Notes under the pieces: generated by a model | Told to the model about the DNA's origin: nothing | The model's database searches: none | The model's input: the letters and a program-made list of their open reading frames with translations, nothing else | Program-made: the position numbers and the translations under genes | Assembly (NCBI RefSeq): GCF_900110705.1 | Contig: NZ_FOEJ01000001.1 | Coordinates: 7,501 to 71,500 of the forward strand | Source: Loktanella sp. DSM 29012 | GTDB lineage: Bacteria > Pseudomonadota > Alphaproteobacteria > Rhodobacterales > Rhodobacteraceae | Length of the DNA stretch: 64,000 bases | Reading direction: 5' to 3' | Part shown: in pieces, positions 52,552 through 61,856 of the stretch | Numbering within the stretch: position 1 is the first letter of the stretch | Layout: the number at the start of each line of letters is the position of its first letter

Positions 52552-53244
52552 TCAGCGCCTGCGCCGTCTGCGGGACACGAGGATCAAGACGCCGGCGACA
52601 ACGATAAACACCAGAATACACAGCAGGAAAAACCAACCGGGGCAAAGCACAGTCAGTGTGATCACCGTGGCACCGGCCGCAGCAGCCGCCGACAGGCTTT
52701 TGCCCTGCGCGCCGGGTGGCAGACCGTTGAACGACCGGTTGAGATCCTCAATCGCTTGCGCGACACAATCGCGGCTTGCCTCCAGCGACTTGCGAAACTG
52801 GCCGTCTTTTTCAGCGCGCGCCGCGATTGATTTGAGCAGACCTTCCGCGCTGTCCATCTCTTGGACGGCGGTCAGAATATCCTTGCGCAGCGCGGTTCCG
52901 GCCGACGCACTATCGGGCAGCACCCGCATCGCACGGCGCACCGATGGTCCGTCAACATCGTCCTGCAACCCGTCGTAAAGCGTCAGGTGCAGGTAGGATA
53001 ACAACAGCGACTGCGCCTGCCCCACATCCGGGATCGGCTTGAAATCAATCCCGGCTTCGGCAGCGGGATCGAGCCGGAAATCCCCGATGATTTTCTCGAT
53101 CAGCGCCTCTGCGCCGTCGGGTGGTTCGCCCGGCCGGTCGGCATGCAGGTAGGTCTGCACCGCCTCGACCAACAGGTCGGGTTGAAACGTCGAACGTGAA
53201 AACGCGTCTTTACCAATTACACTGGTGATATCATCGAAATGCAT
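52552..53244 (-). CDS. Unknown protein with helical body and C-terminal membrane anchor
   Basis: 230 residues. A mostly helical soluble part (MHFDDITSVIGKDAFSR, VGQAQSLLLSYLHLTLYDGL, EMDSAEGLLKSIAARAEKDGQFRKSLE) is followed by a Gly/Ala linker, a long hydrophobic segment (GWFFLLCILVFIVVAGVLILV) and the tail SRRRRRR. The basic end should keep the tail in the cytoplasm, giving a tail-anchored protein. No family recognised. GGGAG precedes the ATG. Confidence 0.78.
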   Translation of the reverse strand: MHFDDITSVIGKDAFSRSTFQPDLLVEAVQTYLHADRPGEPPDGAEALIEKIIGDFRLDPAAEAGIDFKPIPDVGQAQSLLLSYLHLTLYDGLQDDVDGPSVRRAMRVLPDSASAGTALRKDILTAVQEMDSAEGLLKSIAARAEKDGQFRKSLEASRDCVAQAIEDLNRSFNGLPPGAQGKSLSAAAAAGATVITLTVLCPGWFFLLCILVFIVVAGVLILVSRRRRRR

Positions 53245-53352
53245 GTCGATCTCCCAAGTCAGAGTGAATTGCGCCCGGTTCGGGCACGACAACTCTGCCT
53301 TGGGTTGTGATTCGTTTCTACAAAAACCGCCTTACGCGCATTTCCGGCCGGC

Positions 53353-54087
53353 TCAACGACCGAAAATCGGATAGTAGAGCGCGTCGGGCAAGAACTGCCC
53401 CAGCCGGAAAATCGACCCAAGCAAGCGCGGGAATGTCTTTTTGAAATTCGCGCTGTCCATCAGTTCGAACATCTCGCGGGCGGCCTCTTCGGGCTCCATG
53501 ATCTGGGGCATCGAAAAATCGTTCTTGTCGGTCAGGCGCGTCTTGATGAAACCGGGGTTGGCGACCTGCACCCTGACGCCTGTCTTGCGCAGATCCGCAT
53601 GCAGGCATTCCGCCATCGACAGGATCGCCGCCTTGGACGAGGTATAACCGATTGATCCGGGCAGACCCCTGTAGGCCGTCAGCGAAGAGGTCAGGACGAT
53701 ATGGCCTGCGTCCCGCGCGGTCATGTCGCCAATGACCGCGCCAACACAGCGTTGCGCGCCCAGAAAATTGACCGTGGCCATGGTGTCGGCCTTTTCCTGA
53801 TCCCATTCACCCGCCGCCATCGGCCAATAGACACCGGCCAGATAGACCATGCCGTCGATCCGTCCGACCTGTTCGGCAGCCGTCTGGACGGAACCCAGAT
53901 CCGCGACGTCGACCGTCACATATGACGCCTTGCCCGGCAGTTCGGCCACCAGATCCTTGAGCCTGTCTTCGGAGCGGGCCGATACGATCACCTCGGCCCC
54001 GACCTTGGACAGCTGATGCGCCAGCGCGCGGCCCAGCCCTTCGGATGCGCCGACCAACCAATACCGTTTGCCCTGCCAGTCACTCAT
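53353..54087 (-). CDS. Short-chain dehydrogenase/reductase
   Basis: 244 residues. NAD(P) motif LVGASEGLGRALAHQL (about 11-26), SSLTAYRGLPGSIGYTSSKAA with the catalytic Ser-Tyr-Lys, and NPGFIKTRLTD after the active site. The late segment FKKTFPRLLGSIFRLGQFLPD resembles SDRs that act on hydrophobic or lipid substrates. Last gene of the four-gene module ending with it; it begins 23 nt after the MFS gene. Confidence 0.93.
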   Translation of the reverse strand: MSDWQGKRYWLVGASEGLGRALAHQLSKVGAEVIVSARSEDRLKDLVAELPGKASYVTVDVADLGSVQTAAEQVGRIDGMVYLAGVYWPMAAGEWDQEKADTMATVNFLGAQRCVGAVIGDMTARDAGHIVLTSSLTAYRGLPGSIGYTSSKAAILSMAECLHADLRKTGVRVQVANPGFIKTRLTDKNDFSMPQIMEPEEAAREMFELMDSANFKKTFPRLLGSIFRLGQFLPDALYYPIFGR

Positions 54088-54110
54088 ATCTTTCTCCTCT
54101 GCGTTAGAGG

Positions 54111-55352
54111 TCAGATAGGGTCGCGCTGCGGGTCCTCAAGCGACAGCCGCGCCAAAAGCGCGATCGCCAGCAGTTTCAACCCGCATGGCACCCCCGCATA
54201 AAGCCATGTCAGCAGCACAAGCGCGCTGTCGGGACTGTCGCCCGTCGACCGAAACCCGGCCTGTTCCAGCAAGGGCAACAGAGCCGCTGCGGCAAAGGCC
54301 AGCGTCAGTTTGTTCACCAGACTCCACAGACCGAAACCCTGACCGCCGTTAGGCGACACCCGCGCCATGCGACGCGCGAACAGCGCAGGCAGCAGCGTCA
54401 GATCCGCCCCGATGGACGCACCCGACAGCACGCAGACCACGGCGAATGCCACCGTGTCACCGGCCCCCAGCGTCAGGGTATAGCCAAACGACAGCACCGC
54501 CAGGACCATCGCCACCAGCAGGACACGCTTGGCCCCCCAGCGCCGCGCGGCGGCAGACCATGCCGGCGATGACAATGCCGCCGCAAGAAAGAACAGCACC
54601 AGCAGCGGTCCTTCCCAGCCGGGTGCCTGCAACCGGCTTTCGACAAAGAACAAAAACAACGTGGACGATACCGCCAGCGGGGTGGCGTTCACCAATGCCA
54701 GCAACAGAAGACGGCGGGTGATGCCGTCCGACAGGATTGTGCGGATCGGCGTGGTTTCGGCCTGTGTGCGGCCCTTCCATTCGGGCCACATCACGACGGC
54801 GGCAACGACCGCCAGTCCCGCAAACCAGAACGCAAATACGGCAAATGGCGCGTCGACCAGCCCCATCAGGGCGGTGGGCGCAATGGCGGCGATGCAGATG
54901 CCCAGCAGACCGCCGCTTTCGCGCCAGGCGGCCAGCCGGACGTGACCGTCATCGCCCGGTCCGGCCTTGGCCACGCCCTGCGCGTAGAAATTGATCGTCA
55001 AAAAGCTGAAGGCGCTGAACAGCGCGGTCACGGTCAGTCCGAACCACCACAGCGGGGCAATGGGCGGTGCTATGGCAAACAGCCCCAGCATTGCCAGCGC
55101 CAGCACCAGCACACCGGCGGTCACGGCCAGCCGCTTGCCCTTGTCCAATCTCTCGCTGACCCACCCCAGTGCGGGGTCCTGCACTACGTCCACCAGCCGC
55201 AGCGCAGCCAAGAGAGCGCCGAGTGCGGTCAGGCTGACACCGTAGGTGTCGGCATAATATTTGGGTGCGTAGATATAGATCGGCAGGCCGGCCGCGTTGA
55301 TGATCGCGGCGAACAACGCATAAGCAGGCAGGCGCTGGGACCAGGCGTTCAT
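54111..55352 (-). CDS. MFS transporter, sugar/cation symporter (GPH) type
   Basis: 413 residues with about 12 helices. Opening MNAWSQRLPAYALFAAIINAAGLPIYIYAPKYY (the Y-PKYY part is typical of the MelB/GPH group), conserved DPALGWVSERLDKGKR loop between helices 2 and 3, and RWGAKRVLLVAMVL in the second half. The ATG overlaps the DUF1365 stop by one base (TGATG). Substrate unknown; its context suggests a lipid-related compound. Confidence 0.9.
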   Translation of the reverse strand: MNAWSQRLPAYALFAAIINAAGLPIYIYAPKYYADTYGVSLTALGALLAALRLVDVVQDPALGWVSERLDKGKRLAVTAGVLVLALAMLGLFAIAPPIAPLWWFGLTVTALFSAFSFLTINFYAQGVAKAGPGDDGHVRLAAWRESGGLLGICIAAIAPTALMGLVDAPFAVFAFWFAGLAVVAAVVMWPEWKGRTQAETTPIRTILSDGITRRLLLLALVNATPLAVSSTLFLFFVESRLQAPGWEGPLLVLFFLAAALSSPAWSAAARRWGAKRVLLVAMVLAVLSFGYTLTLGAGDTVAFAVVCVLSGASIGADLTLLPALFARRMARVSPNGGQGFGLWSLVNKLTLAFAAAALLPLLEQAGFRSTGDSPDSALVLLTWLYAGVPCGLKLLAIALLARLSLEDPQRDPI

Positions 55353-56104
55353 CAGGTGACATCATCCTCTGGCGGCGGCGTCCACGGGCGAAAGGTGGCA
55401 CCCTTCCACCACAGTTTCAACGCCTGCCAGTGGATCAGCGCCAGCACGCGCCGCGACCCGAACGGGCGACGCAAGGCGGCGGCCAGGATACCCCGATTGG
55501 TCAACGGCTGTCGCGGTCCCTGCAGTGTCGCGATCAGACCACCCGCGTCCCGCCCATAGTCGATCCGGATGTCGACCGCATCGGCTGTGATGTCGAAATA
55601 GAACGTGTAATCACCGGCAATCGGCTGGAACGGCGAGACGTGGAAAACCTTGCGTGCGTGCAGCGCGTCGCGCCCGGTGATCGGGGCCAGATCGTCGTGG
55701 TGGCACAGATAGCAATGCCGGTCGCCAAAGGTGTTGCCGACCTCTGCGATTACGACCCGCAGCACGCCGCCCGCGTCAAAGCACAGCCAGAACGACACCG
55801 GGTTGAACACATGGCCAAGCACGCGCGGCTGCGCCAGCAGAGAGATGTCGGTGATCCCATCCAGTGCAGCCGCCGCCAACGTCTGGCGGACCCAGGCGGC
55901 ACCGCTGCCCTGCTGCACGACGCCGCCATGGTCCGCGTCCCAAAGGGACATCAGGCCGCGCCGGTTACGCCCGAACAGACCGGGGCCCGTGACATCGGCC
56001 TCGGCATCGCACATCACGTAGTCGATGGAATAGCGAAAGGCGTTTTTCACAGCCCCCTTGCGACCGTGGTAGGTCTGACCCGGGATATGCTGGATGCCCG
56101 TCAC
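55352..56104 (-). CDS. DUF1365 domain protein
   Basis: 250 residues. DUF1365 signatures: YHGRKGAVKNAFRYSIDYVM at the N-terminus, LGHVFNPVSFWLCFDAGG, EVGNTFGDRHCYLC, KVFHVSPFQPIAGDYTFYF. The family is nearly always encoded next to an FAD-dependent amine-oxidase-like protein and a cyclopropane-fatty-acid-synthase-like methyltransferase, and its function is unknown. It is coupled to the FAD gene by ATGA. Confidence 0.95.
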   Translation of the reverse strand: MTGIQHIPGQTYHGRKGAVKNAFRYSIDYVMCDAEADVTGPGLFGRNRRGLMSLWDADHGGVVQQGSGAAWVRQTLAAAALDGITDISLLAQPRVLGHVFNPVSFWLCFDAGGVLRVVIAEVGNTFGDRHCYLCHHDDLAPITGRDALHARKVFHVSPFQPIAGDYTFYFDITADAVDIRIDYGRDAGGLIATLQGPRQPLTNRGILAAALRRPFGSRRVLALIHWQALKLWWKGATFRPWTPPPEDDVT

Positions 56105-57399
56105 TCTGCCGCGATCCGTCGCGTATGGGCGGCATTCAGGCGGTCAACCACGTCATAAGCGCTGGCCAGACCATCCTCGTGGAACCCGTTTCGCATCCAT
56201 GCACCACAGAACCAGGTGTTGTTGGTCCCGTTCATGCGCGCCGCATCCTTTTGTGCGGCAAGTGCGGCGGTATCATAGACCGGATGACGCAGGTTGGTTT
56301 CGTCCCAGATCAGATCCTCGCGGATCGTGCGGGTCGTGTTCAGCGTCACCATGTAGTCCTGACCGGTCAGCCAGGGTTGCAGGCTGTTCATCCAGTAGGT
56401 CAGGTCGATTTGATCAGACCGCTTGTTCGCGGCCTCGGTATATATCCAGGACGCCCAGACCTTGCGGCGTTTGGGCATGATCGCGGTGTCCGAATGCAGC
56501 ACGACACGGTTGCCCTGATAGCGCACGGCACCCAGTGTCGCGGCCTCTTCGGCGCTGGCATCCGCCAGCAAGGCCAGCGTATCGTCGGAATGGGTTGCGA
56601 ACACGACCTCGTCGAACGTTTCCCACTCTGCGCCGATGGCCCGCACCTGCACCGCGCCGCCCGTGCGCCGGACACCCTGCACACCGGCCCCAAGGCGCAG
56701 GTCCACACCGCGCTTTGCCATGTCGGCACCCAGTTTTGCCACGTATTGCTGGCTACCGCCCGCGACCGTGTACCACTGGTGCTGTCCGGTTGTGTTCAGC
56801 AGCGCATGATTGTCGAAAAACGTCAGCAGCGCATGGGCCGGAAAGTCGAGAATCTTTTCCTTGGGCGTCGACCAGATCGCACCGGAAAACGGCGTCAGGT
56901 AATGGTCGCGGAAATAATCCGACAGGCGCAGCTTTTTCAGCAGGCCGGCGATGGTGAGGCTGGTGTCCTGTGCGGCGGCCATACCATGTTTGTTGAAATG
57001 CAGGATGTCGCGCACCATCCGCAGGAATTTCGGGTTCGCCGCGTTGCGTCGCTGCGCAAACAGGGCATCCAGCGAATGCAGCGCATATTCCATACGCCCC
57101 CCGTCAAACGACGCGCCAAAGCTCATGTTGCTTTCGACGGTATCGACACCCAGCTCGTCGAACAAACCGACAAGGTTCGGATAATTCGCATGGTTGAACA
57201 CGATGAATCCGGTGTCGACAGGCGTATCCGCCTGTGGTCCGGCCATCCGTGTGCGGGCATGACCGCCCAGCCGCTTGGCCGCTTCGAACAGGGTCACATG
57301 ATGATCACGGGCCAATGCATGCGCGGCACCCATGCCGGATATACCAGCGCCGATCACCGCGATGCGACGCGGCGTGGGGGATATTCTGGGCAGGCTCAT
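56101..57399 (-). CDS. FAD-dependent amine-oxidase-like protein (possible UfaD-type lipid desaturase)
   Basis: 432 residues. FAD motif IAVIGAGISGMGAAHALARD (about 13-32) followed by FEAAKRLGGHARTR. GFIVFNHANYPNLVGLFDELGV, LTPFSGAIWSTPKEKILDFPA and WFCGAWMRNGFHEDGLASA characterise the group found beside DUF1365. In Rhodobacter sphaeroides a related flavoprotein (UfaD) desaturates methylated fatty acids on the route to furan fatty acids; a similar role is inferred from family and gene order only. GGAG is placed well for start 57399 rather than 57435. First gene of the module. Confidence 0.88.
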   Translation of the reverse strand: MSLPRISPTPRRIAVIGAGISGMGAAHALARDHHVTLFEAAKRLGGHARTRMAGPQADTPVDTGFIVFNHANYPNLVGLFDELGVDTVESNMSFGASFDGGRMEYALHSLDALFAQRRNAANPKFLRMVRDILHFNKHGMAAAQDTSLTIAGLLKKLRLSDYFRDHYLTPFSGAIWSTPKEKILDFPAHALLTFFDNHALLNTTGQHQWYTVAGGSQQYVAKLGADMAKRGVDLRLGAGVQGVRRTGGAVQVRAIGAEWETFDEVVFATHSDDTLALLADASAEEAATLGAVRYQGNRVVLHSDTAIMPKRRKVWASWIYTEAANKRSDQIDLTYWMNSLQPWLTGQDYMVTLNTTRTIREDLIWDETNLRHPVYDTAALAAQKDAARMNGTNNTWFCGAWMRNGFHEDGLASAYDVVDRLNAAHTRRIAAE

Positions 57400-57485
57400 T
57401 GCAGTCTCCGTCGTGGTCAGTGTCGTCAGAGCCACGGTACGTAGCGCAGATCAGTTGCAGGGCAGTGCGTATGAATTGTCGCAGG

Positions 57486-57875
57486 TCAGTCCCAGGCCAG
57501 CGGGATCATCTGGCCGCGCTCTTGCAGAAATCCGTCACCGTTGCGATCCAGAAAGAACGTCAGCCCTGGATAGGCGTTCGCGACGACGTATTGACCGTCG
57601 ATGATGGACGACTGGCCGACGGGGCCATTCTCGGACCCGCCACAGACCTCGGTATTGTTGCGGCAGGGTGCCAGCGTAAAGGTGCGCATCACCTGCAAGG
57701 GATCGGCATCCTGAACCAGAATGCGGATCGGGCCGTCATCCAGCGGCGTGTCGCCAAAGGCTTCGGTCAGGGCTATGCCCGATTGCGCAACACCATCCGA
57801 AAACGGCGCGGGGTTCATCGGGTTCGTGCAGCCGGCCAGTCCAAGACTGCCGAGGATCATCAGGCGGGAAAACAT
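57486..57875 (-). CDS. Small lipoprotein of unknown function
   Basis: 129 residues with a lipobox (LMILGSLGLAGC, Cys16). The rest is a compact beta-rich domain: DGPIRILVQDADPLQVMRTF, TLAPCRNNTEVCGGSEN with two cysteines that could bridge, and FFLDRNGDGFLQERG resembling a Ca-loop. No family recognised. Situated between the FAD module and rmuC on the same strand, with 27 bp to rmuC. Confidence 0.8.
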   Translation of the reverse strand: MFSRLMILGSLGLAGCTNPMNPAPFSDGVAQSGIALTEAFGDTPLDDGPIRILVQDADPLQVMRTFTLAPCRNNTEVCGGSENGPVGQSSIIDGQYVVANAYPGLTFFLDRNGDGFLQERGQMIPLAWD

Positions 57876-57902
57876 CTATGGTGTCCTTTTGTCGTCTTGG
57901 CC

Positions 57903-59150
57903 TCAGTCTTGGCCGTCAGAACCACTGGCCGCAAGGGGCAATGGCGCCTGCGCCTGTGCTGCCAGTTCCTCAAAATCGAAATTGTCCAACCTGTCGGCGC
58001 GTTTGCCGGCCCGCGTCGCGGCCGTCAGAATACCGGAGACATCTTCGCCCGCCTGCCGCAGGTGGGTTTCCAGCTTGCCCGCCCGATCGCCGATCAGCTG
58101 CACGTCGCGGTGCAGCTGTTTCAGGCTCTTGCGGATTGCCCCCGTCTGCTCGCGCATGCGTGCGTCCTTGAGAATGGCGCGCATGGTGTTCAACGTCGCC
58201 ATGCAGGTGGTGGGGGACACGATCCAGACCCGCGCGTCAAAGCCGTCACGCACCACGGCAGGCAGCCGGGCGTGCAGCTCGGCATAGACGGCCTCTGACG
58301 GCAGGAACATGATGGCACCATCCGCCGTTTCGCCAGCGATGATGTATTTGTCGGAAATCGCCTTGATGTGAACGCGGACCGCTGCCGCCAGTCCCTTGAG
58401 CGCTGCGTCCTGCTCTGCGCGGGTCTCGGCGCGGGTCAGCGTCTCGTAGGCCTCCAGCGGGAATTTCGCATCCACCACGATCGGTCCCGGCGGGTTGGGC
58501 AGATGGATCAGGCAATCGGCCCGTTTCCCGTTCGATAGCGTCGCTTGCAGTGAATAACTGTCGGCAGGCAACGCCTTGCCCACGATATCGGTCAGCTGGA
58601 TTTCACCAAAGGCCCCGCGTGTCTGCTTGTTCGACAGGATATCCTGCAGCGACAGCACGTCGCCCGACAGTTTTTCGATATTGCTTTGCGCGCGATCAAT
58701 GGTGGCCAGACGCTCTTGCAACGCGGCCAGTTGCTTGGTCGATTTTTCCGAACTGCCCGCCAGCGTGTCCTTCATCCTTTCCTGAAGATCGGCCAGACTG
58801 CGTGCGGACCGCAGCGCGTTGTCGGCCAAACGTTCGGCGACCTGCGCATTCACCTCGGCCAGGCGTTGTTCCATGGTCTGCATGATGCGGGCCTGACCGG
58901 CGGTCTGGCTGTCGGACACGGTGCGCAGGTTTTCACCCAGACGCGCCTGATTTTCGGCCAGCGTTTGCATGAACCCCGATAATTGTCCGACCTGCCCCGA
59001 CAGCGCATCAACCGCCTGCCCCGACCGCCCGGCCCTGCGCACGGTGGCGATCAGCAGTGCAAAGAGTGCCGCCAACAGCAGCAATGCCACAGCCGCCGCC
59101 CATAGACGCGGATCATCCAACGCAAACTGCGTGTCACCCACCTGGATCAC
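57903..59150 (-). CDS. rmuC: DNA recombination protein RmuC
   Basis: 415 residues. One N-terminal membrane helix (LWAAAVALLLLAALFALLIATV), a long coiled coil (about 50-170), then the RmuC nuclease-like domain with FGEIQLTDIVGKALPAD, RADCLIHLPN, IVVDAKFPLEAYE, FLPSEAVYAELHARLP and VWIVSPTTCMATLNTMRAI. The start is GTG at 59150, which makes a GTGA overlap with the mutL stop, so the genes are coupled. Limits inversions between short inverted repeats. Confidence 0.95.
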   Translation of the reverse strand: MIQVGDTQFALDDPRLWAAAVALLLLAALFALLIATVRRAGRSGQAVDALSGQVGQLSGFMQTLAENQARLGENLRTVSDSQTAGQARIMQTMEQRLAEVNAQVAERLADNALRSARSLADLQERMKDTLAGSSEKSTKQLAALQERLATIDRAQSNIEKLSGDVLSLQDILSNKQTRGAFGEIQLTDIVGKALPADSYSLQATLSNGKRADCLIHLPNPPGPIVVDAKFPLEAYETLTRAETRAEQDAALKGLAAAVRVHIKAISDKYIIAGETADGAIMFLPSEAVYAELHARLPAVVRDGFDARVWIVSPTTCMATLNTMRAILKDARMREQTGAIRKSLKQLHRDVQLIGDRAGKLETHLRQAGEDVSGILTAATRAGKRADRLDNFDFEELAAQAQAPLPLAASGSDGQD

Positions 59151-60967
59151 GTGCGGCCGAACAGCCGTTCGATGTCGGTCATCGACAGGGTCACCGATGT
59201 CGGGCGCCCGTGATTGCATTGTCCCGACAGCGGCGTTGCCTCCATCTCGCGCAGAAGGGCGTTCATCTCCGGCGCGGACATGCGGCGTCCCGTGCGCACT
59301 GACCCGTGACAGGCCACCCGGCTGAGGATGGCGTCGATCCGCGCCTTGAGTGGCCCGGTGTCGCCGCCGTCCTGCAACTCGTCCAGCACGTCCAGCACCA
59401 GACGACGCGCATCTACGGTCCCAAGGATCGCGGGTGTTTCGCGCACGGCCACGGCGCCACCGCCAAAGGGTTCGATCCCCAGCCCCAGACGCGCCAGATC
59501 ATCGGCCTGCGACAGCAGTAGTTCCGCCTCTCCCGGCGTCAGTTCGACGATTTCAGGGATCAAGAGCGTCTGCGCCGTGACCCCATTGTCGCGCATCTGC
59601 GCCTTGAGCCGTTCGTAAACCAGCCGTTCATGCGCGGCATGGGCATCCACGATCACCAGGCCATCGGCGGTCTGCGACAGGATATAGTTTTCATGAAGTT
59701 GCGCCCGCGCCGCGCCCAGCGGCCGGGCCTCGTCCACAATGGCATCTGGCGTGTCCGGGACCGGATCAATCCGGGCGGACGGCAATTCGGCAAAACCGGA
59801 CTGGAACATCATGGTCTGCGCGGTAAAGCGCGGCGTCGGACGGTCCATCTGGTAGACGCGCGGTTCCGTCACGGGCGTCATTGCCCCCAATGTCGCCGCG
59901 CTGACGGTGGTGGACGACCGATGCCCGGCCTCGGCCAGCGCATGACGGATTCCGCTGACGATCAGACCGCGCACGACGGCCGGATCGCGAAACCGCACCT
60001 CGGATTTCGCAGGATGCACGTTGACGTCGACCAACGTGGGATCGCAGTCGATGAACAGGCAGGCCACCGGATGCCGGTCACGCGACATCACGTCCATATA
60101 GGCCGCGCGCAAGGCACCCAGCAGCATCTTGTCCCGCACCGGGCGACCGTTGACACACAGGTATTGGGCGACGGCAGCCCCCTTGGAAAAGGTCGGCAGC
60201 GCTGCATAGCCGGTCAGGTGAAACCCGTCGCGTTCCGCGTCCAGCCGCAGCGCATTGTCGGCAAAGTCGCGTCCGATGGCGGCCCGCAGGCGCCGGTGCA
60301 GCGCGTCGAACATGTCGCCGGTTTCGGCATCCGCGCGGTACAGCGTGCGCGCCTCGCCGTTGCTGCTGTCACGCAGAATGAACGTGATGAACGGTTCCGC
60401 CATCGAAAGGCGTTTGATCACATCCGTGATCGCCTGCGTTTCGGCCCGGTCACTGCGCAGGAATTTCAATCGCGCGGGCGTGGCATAGAACAGATCGGCC
60501 AAATCAACCTGTGTGCCGCCCGGATGGCCTGCGGGCCTGACAGGGTCCATGCGTCCACCTGCGACGCGGATGCTGGACCCCTCGTCACCGCCACGAGACG
60601 TGATGGTCAGCCGCCCGACCGCACCCAGCGATGGCAGCGCCTCGCCCCGAAAACCGAACGAATGGATATTGAGCAGATCACTGCCGTCAATCTTTGACGT
60701 GGCATGCCGCGAAAGGGCCAGCGGCAAATCCGCAGCCGTCATGCCGCAGCCGTCGTCGCTGACGCGGATCAGAGTCTTGCCACCATCCGCGATTGTCACG
60801 TCGATCCGCGTGGCACCGGCATCAATGGCATTCTCGACCAGTTCCTTGACCGCAGATGCGGGCCGTTCCACGACCTCTCCTGCCGCGATCCGGTTGATTG
60901 CGGCGTCATCCAACTGGCGGATCACGGGGCTGGCTGATGTCTGTATCTGGGGTGAAGTCACTGTCAT
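59147..60967 (-). CDS. mutL: DNA mismatch repair protein MutL
   Basis: 606 residues. GHKL ATPase: IRQLDDAAINRIAAGEVVERPASAVKELVENAIDAGA (motif I), VSDDGCGM, RHATSKI, GFRGEALPSLGAV. Transducer domain with NGRPVRDK and DVNVHPAKSEVRF; the C-terminal dimerisation region ends LMREMEATPL-like ...TSVTLSMTDIERLFGRT. Length normal. Divergent from the ArsR gene. Confidence 0.97.
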   Translation of the reverse strand: MTVTSPQIQTSASPVIRQLDDAAINRIAAGEVVERPASAVKELVENAIDAGATRIDVTIADGGKTLIRVSDDGCGMTAADLPLALSRHATSKIDGSDLLNIHSFGFRGEALPSLGAVGRLTITSRGGDEGSSIRVAGGRMDPVRPAGHPGGTQVDLADLFYATPARLKFLRSDRAETQAITDVIKRLSMAEPFITFILRDSSNGEARTLYRADAETGDMFDALHRRLRAAIGRDFADNALRLDAERDGFHLTGYAALPTFSKGAAVAQYLCVNGRPVRDKMLLGALRAAYMDVMSRDRHPVACLFIDCDPTLVDVNVHPAKSEVRFRDPAVVRGLIVSGIRHALAEAGHRSSTTVSAATLGAMTPVTEPRVYQMDRPTPRFTAQTMMFQSGFAELPSARIDPVPDTPDAIVDEARPLGAARAQLHENYILSQTADGLVIVDAHAAHERLVYERLKAQMRDNGVTAQTLLIPEIVELTPGEAELLLSQADDLARLGLGIEPFGGGAVAVRETPAILGTVDARRLVLDVLDELQDGGDTGPLKARIDAILSRVACHGSVRTGRRMSAPEMNALLREMEATPLSGQCNHGRPTSVTLSMTDIERLFGRT

Positions 60968-61051
60968 GCTACAAGGGATAGCATCGAAACGGTTGATTCG
61001 ACGAGGGGCGAATTTACTGACAAAGCATCCAATTCATGCTATATAACCAAA

Positions 61052-61393
61052 ATGTTAATCGAATCGATCAACCCCGCCGTGCTGGCCGCACTCGCCGATC
61101 CGATCCGCCTGCGGATCGTCGATCGTCTTGCCGCTGGCGAATGTACGGTGGGCGAATTGGCCGCGCCGTTCGACGTGTCGCAGCCCGCCATTTCACGCCA
61201 CATCCGGGTGCTGACAGACGCGGGTATCGTCGTGCAACGGGTCGATGGTGCACGCCGACCCTGCCGTCTGGCACCTGAATCCCTCGCCGCGCTGGACGCC
61301 TGGCTGACCCAACTGCGCAAGACATTGAGTGCACAATACGACCGACTTGATGCCGCACTGGCCGAACTGGAGGATGAGACGCATGACCCTTGA
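61052..61393 (+). CDS. ArsR-family winged-helix regulator
   Basis: 113 residues. HTH_20/ArsR core: LAALADPIRLRIVDRLAAGE, CTVGELAAPFDVSQPAISRHIRVLTDAGIV with the recognition helix SQPAISRHIRVL. Lacks the CVC metal site, so it belongs to the SRPBCC-linked subgroup rather than the metal sensors. Overlaps the next gene by 11 nt, forming a regulator/SRPBCC pair very common in bacteria. Confidence 0.92.
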   Translation: MLIESINPAVLAALADPIRLRIVDRLAAGECTVGELAAPFDVSQPAISRHIRVLTDAGIVVQRVDGARRPCRLAPESLAALDAWLTQLRKTLSAQYDRLDAALAELEDETHDP

Positions 61394-61850
61394 ACTGACC
61401 CTGGTGGGGGACACGCAGATCATCGCGACCCGCCATTTTGCAGCCCTGCCGTCACTGGTGTACCGCGCGCATATCGACCCTCAGATCATCCGAAAATGGA
61501 TGGTCGGGTCGGACGGCTGGACCATCGACACGATCAGCGTGGATGCCCGGGTCGGCGGCGAATTCACCTATCGCTACAACGGGCCTGACAACGACAGCTT
61601 TGCCATTACCGGCACGTTCATGGAATTGGACCCAGGTCGGCGCATCCTGCATGTCGAACGAATGTTGTTTCCAGACCCGACACCCGACAACCGGATCGAA
61701 ACGGTGTTTGACGCGCAGGGCAGCGGTACGTTGATGACCATGACGATGACCCTGCCCGATGCCGAAACGCGGAAGATGTTGATGGACATGGGCATCCAGA
61801 CCGGCATGGAAGGAAGCTATGCCGGTCTCGACGCTGCTGTATCCGGCTGA
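61383..61850 (+). CDS. SRPBCC (AHSA1-type) domain protein
   Basis: 155 residues. Hydrophobic-ligand fold typical of START/AHSA1: TRHFAALPSLVYRAHIDPQIIRKWMVG, WTIDTISVDARVGGEFTYRY, GTFMELDPGRRILHVERM and a C-terminal helix. Encoded in an operon with ArsR; ligand unknown. The ATG at 61383 sits within the end of the ArsR gene. Confidence 0.92.
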   Translation: MTLELTLVGDTQIIATRHFAALPSLVYRAHIDPQIIRKWMVGSDGWTIDTISVDARVGGEFTYRYNGPDNDSFAITGTFMELDPGRRILHVERMLFPDPTPDNRIETVFDAQGSGTLMTMTMTLPDAETRKMLMDMGIQTGMEGSYAGLDAAVSG

Positions 61851-61856
61851 CAGCGA

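Noticed and set aside
57448-57453. A TGATCT on the minus strand before the FAD oxidoreductase as an RpoE (singlet-oxygen) -35 element
   Set aside because: No matching -10 region at the required distance, so it is not distinguishable from chance.
60992-61073. Inverted GGTTGAT/ATCAACC arms around the ArsR promoter as an ArsR operator
   Set aside because: The arms are about 65 bp apart, imperfect, and one is inside the coding region.
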